Of a stretch of 11,368 bases of DNA, positions 1 to 5,913 are shown piece after piece. Each line of letters opens with the position of its first letter. Position 1 is the stretch's first letter. The notes under the pieces are model-generated. The model ran no database searches. It had not been told where the DNA came from and worked only from the letters and a program-made list of their open reading frames with translations. The position numbers and the translations under genes are program-made. The stretch covers positions 1 through 11,368 of the forward strand of contig JBLIOL010000171.1 of assembly GCA_047639615.1 (NCBI GenBank), written 5' to 3'. The stretch comes from CAYWNK01 sp047639615 (GTDB lineage Bacteria > Planctomycetota > UBA1135 > GCA-002686595).

Positions 1-1472
1 ACCTGAATCTGAAGCGCATGCGGAATGCGGGCAAACGCCTGGCTTGGCTATTTGTGCTCGAGCTGGTGTTGACCCCGATCATCGTGGTCACGGCCATGCT
101 GACCTTGCCCGACATCGAATGGAATGTGGCGCTGCTGCTAGGCGCCATCGCCATCTCCACCGCACCGGCCACCATCGTGGCACTGGTCAAGGAAACCCGC
201 GCCCGCGGCGTCTTGGTCAAGACACTCGTTGCAGCGGTCGCGCTCAACAACGTGGCCTGCATTCTGGCTTTCGAGATGGTGCGCGCCCTGGCCTTCTCCA
301 ACACCGGCATCGACGCACCCCTCGAGCACCTAGGTGCCATGCTCGACCCCCTGCGTCAACTGGGAGTCGCCATCCTGCTCGGTGCCACCGCGGCCGCCTT
401 CCTGCAATTTGCCCAGCGCTACATCGTGCGCTCAGCCGCGCTCTGGACGGCCTCGGTCCTAGCCATCCTGTTGACCCTCGGTGCCGCCGACGCCCTGCAG
501 GCATCCCCGCTGCTCGCCTGCCTGGTACTCGGCATGGTCCAGAGCAATCTGAGCCCCGATCGCGACAAACTGATCGACTCGCTCTTCAGTGACCTGGAGC
601 CGGCCATCCTGGCCGTCTTCTTCACCCTTGCGGGCATGGGCCTGCACTTCGATCACATGCAAGCCGCGGGCCTGGCCGGTGCCGTCTTCTTCGCCGCACG
701 CTTCGTATCCAAGCTCCTGTGCGCCAACCTCGCCATGCGCAAGGCGGGCGCCACCAAGAGCCTGCGCCGCTACCTCGGCCCCGCGCTCCTGCCCCAAGCT
801 GGCCTGGCCATCGGCCTGGTGCTGCTACTCCAGAACGACCCGCGCTTCACCGCCGACCCCGAACGCTTGCAGCTGCTGCTGACCGTGATCCTGACGGTCG
901 TAACCCTCAACGAATTGGTCGGACCGATCCTCGCCCGCTGGGCCCTCAAGCGCTCGGGCGAAGCGGGCAAGGACCGCGCGCGCCTGCTTGATTTCGTGCA
1001 GGAGCAAAACATCCTGACCGACTTCCAAGCCACCACCAAGGAAGAGGCCATCGAGCTGCTAGTGGATCACTTGATCCGCTCCAAGCACCTGACCGTGGAC
1101 CGCGAGACCCTGCTCAAGAGCGTGCTCGACCGCGAGGCCCAAGCCTCCACCTGCTTCGGTGCAGGCCTAGCCGTGCCCCACGCCATCCTGCCCGGCGATC
1201 ACAACATGGTCGGCGTGATCGCACTGAGCAAGGGCGGCATCGACCTACCCACCCCCGACGGCCAGCCCGTGCACTGCATGGTGCTGCTGGGCACCTCGGA
1301 GAATGAGCGCCAACGCCACCTGCAGGTGCTCGCTACCCTGGCACGCATCATCGGCAAGGACGAGGCCATCCGCGACCGACTCTTCAACGCCTCGAGCCCC
1401 GCCCACGCCAGCGAAGTGCTGCACGGCGAGGACTCCGAAGACTTCAACGTCTTCACCGACGAAGAGGAATAG
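1..1472 (+). CDS. Cation:proton antiporter (CPA2/NapA-like) with C-terminal PTS EIIA domain, 5' partial
   Basis: The frame is open to the window edge, so the true start lies upstream; the ATG at 18 is internal, because the residues around it (LNLKRMRNAGKRLAW) look like the loop before a mid-protein helix in this family. Numbering from that Met, about ten hydrophobic segments fill residues 8-305, including STAPATIVALVKETRARG (47-64) and LGPALLPQAGLAIGL near 252-267, both typical of CPA sodium or potassium/proton exchangers of the inner membrane. A cytoplasmic EIIA type-2 domain (PtsN-like) follows from about 324 to the end, with the phospho-acceptor pattern GAGLAVPH (His388). Known EIIA-Ntr proteins control potassium and sodium transport, so the fused domain probably gates the transporter in response to phosphorylation. 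Odd point: the helix-5 pair that is ND or DD in most relatives reads Asn77-Asn78. The transported ion cannot be told. Family call is sure; mechanism is inference. Confidence 0.9.
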   Translation, partial: LNLKRMRNAGKRLAWLFVLELVLTPIIVVTAMLTLPDIEWNVALLLGAIAISTAPATIVALVKETRARGVLVKTLVAAVALNNVACILAFEMVRALAFSNTGIDAPLEHLGAMLDPLRQLGVAILLGATAAAFLQFAQRYIVRSAALWTASVLAILLTLGAADALQASPLLACLVLGMVQSNLSPDRDKLIDSLFSDLEPAILAVFFTLAGMGLHFDHMQAAGLAGAVFFAARFVSKLLCANLAMRKAGATKSLRRYLGPALLPQAGLAIGLVLLLQNDPRFTADPERLQLLLTVILTVVTLNELVGPILARWALKRSGEAGKDRARLLDFVQEQNILTDFQATTKEEAIELLVDHLIRSKHLTVDRETLLKSVLDREAQASTCFGAGLAVPHAILPGDHNMVGVIALSKGGIDLPTPDGQPVHCMVLLGTSENERQRHLQVLATLARIIGKDEAIRDRLFNASSPAHASEVLHGEDSEDFNVFTDEEE

Positions 1473-1480
1473 CGTCCATG

Positions 1481-1495
1481 GGCCCCGTGAGGGCC
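1481..1495 (+). terminator. Small GC hairpin after the antiporter gene, possible weak terminator
   Basis: GGCCC and GGGCC (1481-1485 and 1491-1495) form a perfect 5-bp stem with a CGTGA loop, 8 bp after the TAG stop at 1470-1472. No T-run follows, so it is not a canonical intrinsic terminator; it may only protect the 3' end of the transcript or have no role. Confidence 0.2.
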
Positions 1496-1564
1496 TCGCG
1501 TCCCATCCCCAGGAAGGCTCGCGGGTATTCCATCCCCCAATAGCAGGCATCCAACCGATCTCGA

Positions 1565-1579
1565 CCTAGGACTCCTAGG
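1565..1579. promoter_or_regulatory. Perfect 15-bp palindrome upstream of the glycosyltransferase gene
   Basis: CCTAGGACTCCTAGG is a perfect inverted repeat (7-bp arms, single central C). It lies 21 bp before the ATG at 1601, in the 128-bp gap after the antiporter gene. The missing loop argues against an RNA hairpin and the shape suits a dimeric DNA-binding protein. No regulator is identified; the role is a guess. No clear Shine-Dalgarno sequence precedes the ATG. Confidence 0.3.
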
Positions 1580-1600
1580 CGCTCAAGCCCCACCCCACCT

Positions 1601-2767
1601 ATGACGAGCTTCGACAACGACCCGACTCCGCACCCCACCGATGTAGTGCGCGAGGCTCTCGCCAGCGGCGACCTAGTCAAGGCCGCACGCCTCGCCAGCG
1701 CGCTCTCGAAGGAACAGCCCGAGCTCGAGCACGGCCCGCAACTGCTCGGCATGATCCTGGCCCAGGCCGGCCGCTACGGTTCCGCCGTTACAGCGCTCCT
1801 CGAAGCGGCGGACCGCGCCCCACGCAAGGCAGAGATTCGCCTGCAGACCGCCGAAGTGCTTGAGCTGGGCAAGGAGTATGAGGCCGCCATGCACGCCTGC
1901 GACGCAGCCATCGAATTGCGCCCGACCTACGACTTGGCACACGATGTACGCCGGCGCGTGATGAAGACCGGCGCGCTGCCCAAGCCGGATCCGCTCGTGA
2001 CCATAGTGATCCCCACCACCGGCGCCGACGCCGTCGCCGGCGCCCTGGCCTCCGCCCTAGCCCAGGACTATCGCAGTATCGAAGTGCTGCTGGTGGCCGA
2101 TGGCCCCGAAGCCGCCGAGCGCCTACCCGCCGTCGCCGGCGACCTGCTGGGCGACCCGCGCGTCAAGCGTATCGACCTGCCCCACAACACGGGCGCGAAC
2201 GGCTTCAACGGCCACCGCATCTACGGCGCCGCCACCTTCCTGGCCCAGGGCGCCTACTTCGCGCTCCTTGACGAGGACAACTGGCACCTCCCCAATCACA
2301 TCTCGAGCCTCGTCGCCCTTGTCAAAGAGCACGATCTTGACTGGGCCTACTCCCTACGGGACATCTTCGACGAGAACGCGCAGCCCCTCGGCCCCGACAA
2401 CTGCGACGCCCTCGGCCACTGGCCCAGCGTCATCGCCCCCGGCACCCATGTGGTCGACACTAGCGTCACCCTCGTACGCACGGACATCGCCGTGCGCCTA
2501 GCCTCCACCTGGTACAGCCGCTACGGCGACATTCTCAGCGCCGACCTCGCCGTAGGCCGCCGACTGCTCGAGGAGTGGCCGCGTTACGGGTGGACCGGCC
2601 AATCCACCCTTTGCTATCGCTTGCGCGGCACCGCCAACGACCACGTAGCTCAAGTCTTTCGCTGCGGCAACGAGAACATGATTGCCCAACGCGGCACCGA
2701 TCGCCCCTGGCGCAAAGCCGGCCTGGCCCAAAACGAAACACCATTGGTCACAGCGGCAGCCGTCTAA
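1601..2767 (+). CDS. TPR-containing family 2 glycosyltransferase
   Basis: A 388-residue soluble protein. Residues 1-125 form TPR-like helical pairs (ASALSKEQPELEHGPQLLG, LLEAADRAPRKAEIRLQTA, YEAAMHACDAAIELRPTY), a likely protein-docking part. From about 130 a GT-A fold begins with LVTIVIPTTGA, continues through ALAQDYRSIEVLLVADG (the usual nucleotide-sugar-binding strand-turn) and reaches LLDEDNWHLPNHI, where Asp224-Glu225-Asp226 sits at the DXD-type metal and sugar-diphosphate site. The rest (AYSLRDIFDE, GHWPSVIAPGTHVVDTS, a late RYGWTGQSTLCYRLRG) fits the acceptor side of GT2 enzymes. No signal peptide or membrane helix is visible, so it should work in the cytoplasm or be held by a partner bound by the TPRs. 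Donor and acceptor sugars cannot be deduced, and no polysaccharide or glycan cluster surrounds it. The start is the first ATG of the frame and gives a sensible N-terminus. Confidence 0.82.
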   Translation: MTSFDNDPTPHPTDVVREALASGDLVKAARLASALSKEQPELEHGPQLLGMILAQAGRYGSAVTALLEAADRAPRKAEIRLQTAEVLELGKEYEAAMHACDAAIELRPTYDLAHDVRRRVMKTGALPKPDPLVTIVIPTTGADAVAGALASALAQDYRSIEVLLVADGPEAAERLPAVAGDLLGDPRVKRIDLPHNTGANGFNGHRIYGAATFLAQGAYFALLDEDNWHLPNHISSLVALVKEHDLDWAYSLRDIFDENAQPLGPDNCDALGHWPSVIAPGTHVVDTSVTLVRTDIAVRLASTWYSRYGDILSADLAVGRRLLEEWPRYGWTGQSTLCYRLRGTANDHVAQVFRCGNENMIAQRGTDRPWRKAGLAQNETPLVTAAAV

Positions 2768-2820
2768 CATCAGGTTCACACGCGAGCGGTTCAGTCCCTG
2801 TATGCCGCGGGCAGCAGGCC

Positions 2821-2851
2821 TTGACGCTGGACGCGCCCTCAAGAGGATAAG
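2821..2851 (+). promoter_or_regulatory. Candidate sigma-70-like promoter for the beta-propeller gene
   Basis: TTGACG (2821-2826, five of six to the -35 consensus) is followed after 19 bp by GATAAG (2846-2851, four of six to TATAAT), about 30 bp before the ATG at 2881. The spacer is longer than the usual 17 bp, so support is modest. It lies in the 113-bp gap 2768-2880, which is long enough to separate this gene from the glycosyltransferase gene. Confidence 0.3.
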
Positions 2852-2880
2852 GTCGGCCTGGCACAGCCCGCTTACTCTCC

Positions 2881-4170
2881 ATGCTTCTGACCGCTCTTCT
2901 TCCGCTCTTCCTCACCGCCCCCGACGATCTCCTCGTCAGTCAATTCCTGCCGGCAGCCGTAGCGCGCCATGACGCCACTACTGGCGCCTACGTCGGCGGA
3001 CTTAGCCCAAGCCCTCTCGACGGCACCCTGGGTAGCACCATCGGTCCCGACGGCATGCTCTACCTGTGCAGCGAAGGCACAGACCAAGTGCTGCGCTTCG
3101 ATCCCACGACGGGCGCCTATGTAGACGTCTTCATCGGCGACGATCCGGCCACCACCCTCGACGAGAGCGGCGGTCTAGACACACCCTCCGGTATCGTCTT
3201 CGGCCCCGACGGAATGGCCTATGTAGGCGACTTCGAGGGCGATCGAATCCTGCGCTACGACGGCCAAGGCGGCGCCTTCATGGACGTCTTCGTGCTCTCC
3301 GGCGACGGCAGCCTCAACGGCCCCGACGCAGGCTTTTGCTTTGGGCCCGGCGGCGACCTCTTCGTGCCGAGCTATTGGAACAAGCGCATCAAACGCTTCG
3401 ACGGCAGCACCGGCGCCTTCATCGAGAACTTCCTCGGCCCCATCGGTAGCCCGCTGCTGAACCCGCGCATGGTGCGCTTCACTGACGACGGCTTCGCCTT
3501 CGCCGTGAGCGAGGGCAGCGACCAAGTCTTGCGTTTCGACGGCACCACCGGCGTCTTCATCGACGTGCTCGTGGGCGACGACCCCACCACCACCTTCGAC
3601 GAGAGTGGCGGCCTAGATAATCCCACCGCCATGGCCTTCGGTCCCGACGGCATGCTCTATGTCACCAGCGGCGCCACAAACCAAGTACTGCGCTACACCT
3701 ATCCCTCCGGCACCTTCGTGGACGTCTTCGCAGACAGCTCCCAATCCGGCGGCGACCTGCCCACCTTCCTGCTCTTCCGCACGGCGGCCGATAACTACTG
3801 CGCCGGTGCACCCAACTCCCTCGGCGCCGGTGCCCACCTGTGCGCCCACGGCTTCACCAGCCTCGGAGCCAACAACTTCGAGCTTGGCCTCTCCGCCGCA
3901 CCCACCAGCCAGTTCGCCGTGATGTTCTACGGCAGCACCACAACCAACGTCCCCGCTGGCAACGGCACGCTCTGCGTGGGCGGCAATGTCTTCCGCCTCC
4001 CTACACAGCAGATCGGACCTGCAGGCCTAGCCAACTGGGAGGTGGACTTCGGCTCCCTACCTGTCGGCGGAGCCATCACAGCTGGTTCGACCTGGCATTT
4101 CCAAGCAGCCTACCGCGACGCGGGGAGCTTCAACTTCTCGGACGCCTTGCGCGCAACCTTCACGCCCTAG
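2881..4170 (+). CDS. Secreted NHL/SMP-30-like beta-propeller protein with planctomycete-type C-terminal domain
   Basis: 429 residues. It starts with a short hydrophobic export signal (MLLTALLPLFLTAP), so it should be exported. Residues 20-300 hold about six propeller blades built on a repeated pattern: (F/I)GPDGM(L/A)Y(V/L), then (D/N)(Q/R)(V/I)LR(F/Y), then TGA(Y/F)(V/I)DVF. Two blade pairs are nearly copies of each other, SEGTDQVLRFDPTTGAYVDV and SEGSDQVLRFDGTTGVFIDV, each followed by GDDP.TT.DESGGLD. This resembles NHL and streptogramin-lyase (Vgb)-like propellers, which usually bind ligands or proteins; no catalytic residues can be assigned. From about residue 300 a separate domain starts (NYCAGAPNSLGAGAHLCAHG), with Cys in NYC, LCAHG and TLCVGG, a FYGSTTTNVPAGNGTLCVGG core, and an end in WHFQAAYRDAGSFNFSDALR. 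I recall this tail from many planctomycete exported proteins and suspect an attachment role. The stop codon is also the first bases of the repeat element's inverted end. Confidence 0.8.
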   Translation: MLLTALLPLFLTAPDDLLVSQFLPAAVARHDATTGAYVGGLSPSPLDGTLGSTIGPDGMLYLCSEGTDQVLRFDPTTGAYVDVFIGDDPATTLDESGGLDTPSGIVFGPDGMAYVGDFEGDRILRYDGQGGAFMDVFVLSGDGSLNGPDAGFCFGPGGDLFVPSYWNKRIKRFDGSTGAFIENFLGPIGSPLLNPRMVRFTDDGFAFAVSEGSDQVLRFDGTTGVFIDVLVGDDPTTTFDESGGLDNPTAMAFGPDGMLYVTSGATNQVLRYTYPSGTFVDVFADSSQSGGDLPTFLLFRTAADNYCAGAPNSLGAGAHLCAHGFTSLGANNFELGLSAAPTSQFAVMFYGSTTTNVPAGNGTLCVGGNVFRLPTQQIGPAGLANWEVDFGSLPVGGAITAGSTWHFQAAYRDAGSFNFSDALRATFTP

Positions 4171-4334
4171 CAGCCCGCTTAAGAAACAGCGACTTGTCGC
4201 TCGGCTCCCACGAAGCGCCTGGCTGCGTTGCCAGAACCCCCAAATCGCCACCACAATGGGGGGGGACCTGCCGCCTTGCCAGACGATCCGTGGAAACCAA
4301 TCGCTGGGCCGCTGTTTTTTAAGCGGCCTGCTAG
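4167..4334. repeat. Palindrome-ended 168-bp repeat element (MITE-like or REP-like) between convergent genes
   Basis: Left end 4168-4191 (TAGCAGCCCGCTTAAG then AAACAGCG) and right end 4310-4333 read inward are the same at 22 of 24 bases. Each end is bounded by CTAG (4167-4170 and 4331-4334), which could be a 4-bp target duplication or part of the ends. The interior holds small hairpins: AGCGAC-TT-GTCGCT (4188-4201), CTGGC-TGCGTT-GCCAG (4219-4234), CCCCC (4237-4241) against an eight-G run (4258-4265), and, at the right border, CGGCCT-GCT-AGGCCG (4324-4338). It has no coding capacity. It begins on the stop codon of the propeller gene and ends 7 bp before the stop of the convergent gene at 4341, so it could serve both transcripts as a 3' structure. 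Its mobility is inferred from structure only; no transposase is in the window. Confidence 0.7.
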
Positions 4335-4340
4335 GCCGGT

Positions 4341-4658
4341 CTACTCTTCGTCCGCGAGCCCGAAGTCAGCGAGCTTCACGCGCCCCTGGCTCACGGTCAC
4401 GCCCTCAGCCTTGAGCATGCGCGCCTGACGAGCGGCGGCCGCGCCCTCCACGCGAATCACCCCACAGGCCCCGAGCACCCGATACCAGGGCAGCTCGTGG
4501 CCCGGGGGCAAGTCGCGCAACACGCGCCCCACAAAGCGCGCATTGCGCGGCAGGCCCGCATGGCGTGCCACCTGCCCATAGGTGCTGACCTTGCCCGGCG
4601 GAATGGAATCCACAGTGGCCAGGATGCGCTGCACGCGATCGTCACTGAGTGAGGGCAT
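4341..4658 (-). CDS. Alkyltransferase-like (ATL) DNA-repair protein, MGMT-family fold
   Basis: 105 residues, the normal length for ATL proteins, which carry only the DNA-binding domain of O6-alkylguanine-DNA alkyltransferases. Visible features are the start MPSLSDDRVQRILATVDSIP, the V(S)TYGQVA segment (Tyr27), the RNARFVGRVLRDLP helix carrying the likely intercalating 'finger' Arg41, and PWYRV (57-61). In true methyltransferases this last site is PCHRV, with the alkyl-accepting Cys; here Trp58 replaces it, which marks an ATL. Known ATLs bind O6-alkylguanine, flip it out and pass the lesion to nucleotide excision repair, and do not themselves remove the alkyl group. The ATG at 4656-4658 was preferred to an upstream ATG at 4725-4727, because the extra 23 residues look unlike the family and would overlap moeA. 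It lies 10 bp after the moeA stop, so co-transcription is likely. No Shine-Dalgarno sequence is evident. Confidence 0.85.
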   Translation of the reverse strand: MPSLSDDRVQRILATVDSIPPGKVSTYGQVARHAGLPRNARFVGRVLRDLPPGHELPWYRVLGACGVIRVEGAAAARQARMLKAEGVTVSQGRVKLADFGLADEE

Positions 4659-4668
4659 GGCTAGAGAA

Positions 4669-5913
4669 CTAGCAGCAGTCCGCGCCGGGGTTGCGTGCCG
4701 CGCGCAGGGTGTGCTCGCCCAAGCCATGGGCCAAGAAGGGCAGGAAGCGCACTAGGTCGCCCGCTTGCAAGTCAGCACCTACGGGTAGCTCCACCAGCCC
4801 ATCGCCACCAGCCGCCGCCAACAGGTCCCCGGAGCCATTCCAATCCACCGGGCGCACGCCGCCATCACCCAAGCTCGCGGGCAAGAATAGGTGACGCTTG
4901 CCGCGGTGCTGCTTGGCCGTGGCCATGGGCAAATCCAACCAGCGCGGGGTCCAGCCCCCAAGGAAGAGCCCGAGCATGGGCGCCAGGAATAGATGCGCCG
5001 TGGCCAGCACACTCACGGGGTTCCCAGGCAGTCCCGCCAGCAACGCTCCGGATTCATGCTGACTCACCAGCACGGGCTTGCCAGGTTGAACCGCGACCTT
5101 GTGGAAGACCTGCCTGAAGCCCGCGCGCTCAGCGCAGCCGGGAACCAAGTCGTGAGTGCCCATGCTCACCCCACCCACGGTAACGACCACATCGGAGACC
5201 TCCGCAGTCTGTACGAGCACAGCCTCCAAGGCCTCGCCGTCATCACGCACATGGTTGCGCACCACCGGCAAGCCCAGCCCTTGAGCAAAGGCCAAGAGCA
5301 GCGGCCCATTGGAGTCATGGATCCCGGCCGGACCGGCGCCGCCCACCTCATCACCCGTGGTAACGATGCCCACCCGCGGAGGCACGTAGACCAGCACCTC
5401 CGAAGCACCGGCCATGGCCGCCGCTGAGAGCGTCGCCGGACCCAGCCGCGTGCCCGCAGCCAAGACCGGATCACCCGCGCGTGAATCCTCCCCGCGCCAA
5501 GCGATGTTGCGACCTGGCACCAGGGCCAAAGGCTCGGTCACATGCACCTCACTCTCGCCGCCGTCCGTGCGCTCGATCTGCACCACGGTCAGCCCGCTAG
5601 GACAGGGCGCGCCGGTCATGATGCGCAGAGCCTCACCGGGCTGCAGTTGCCCAGCGTGGGCTTGCCCCGCCAACACCGTCCCGACCACTCGAAAACGGTC
5701 ACGCTCACCATCCAAGCAGAGCGCGTAGCCATCCATGGTGGCGCGATCAAAGCTAGGCTGATCGCGGTCCATGGCCACGGCCTCCGCCAGCACACGCCCG
5801 AAGGCCTGGGCCACGGGCAGGCGCTCCGTGCGGGGGGTTACGGCGAGTTCAGCGATGCGCGCACAGGCTTCAAGGTAGGTCAGCACGCCCCGACTGTAGC
5901 CCGCCGAGCGCAT
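4669..5913 (-). CDS. moeA: Molybdopterin molybdotransferase (molybdenum insertase) MoeA
   Basis: 414 residues, close to the usual size (about 410). MoeA inserts molybdate into adenylylated molybdopterin, the last step of basic molybdenum-cofactor synthesis, in the cytoplasm. Family marks in order: SFDRATMDGYAL (residues 54-65, with the conserved Asp61), LRIMTGAPCPSG (97-107), GIVTTGDEV (182-190), HDSNGPLL (199-206), VTVGGVSMGTHD (244-255), QPGKPVLV (276-283) and GLPGNPVSV (294-302); domain IV follows from about 323. No MogA/MoaB, MobA or molybdoenzyme is present here. The ATG at 5911-5913 overlaps the channel gene upstream by 44 bp; a GTG at 5884-5886 (VLTYLEACARIAEL) would cut the overlap to 17 bp and also fits family N-termini. 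Either way translation is probably coupled. Unusual detail: the chain ends in Asp-Cys-Cys. Confidence 0.93.
   Translation of the reverse strand: MRSAGYSRGVLTYLEACARIAELAVTPRTERLPVAQAFGRVLAEAVAMDRDQPSFDRATMDGYALCLDGERDRFRVVGTVLAGQAHAGQLQPGEALRIMTGAPCPSGLTVVQIERTDGGESEVHVTEPLALVPGRNIAWRGEDSRAGDPVLAAGTRLGPATLSAAAMAGASEVLVYVPPRVGIVTTGDEVGGAGPAGIHDSNGPLLLAFAQGLGLPVVRNHVRDDGEALEAVLVQTAEVSDVVVTVGGVSMGTHDLVPGCAERAGFRQVFHKVAVQPGKPVLVSQHESGALLAGLPGNPVSVLATAHLFLAPMLGLFLGGWTPRWLDLPMATAKQHRGKRHLFLPASLGDGGVRPVDWNGSGDLLAAAGGDGLVELPVGADLQAGDLVRFLPFLAHGLGEHTLRAARNPGADCC

Noticed and set aside
4310..4338. T6 run and hairpin as an intrinsic terminator
   Set aside because: The T-run precedes the CGGCCT/AGGCCG hairpin on the plus strand, and on the minus strand the hairpin is followed by A-rich sequence, so neither strand has the stem-then-U order of a canonical terminator.
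5590..5599. CAGCCCGCTA resembling the repeat-element end
   Set aside because: It lies inside moeA, encodes ordinary family sequence on the minus strand (PSGLTV) and lacks the rest of the element end; a chance match, which also lowers the weight of the 11-mer at 2864.
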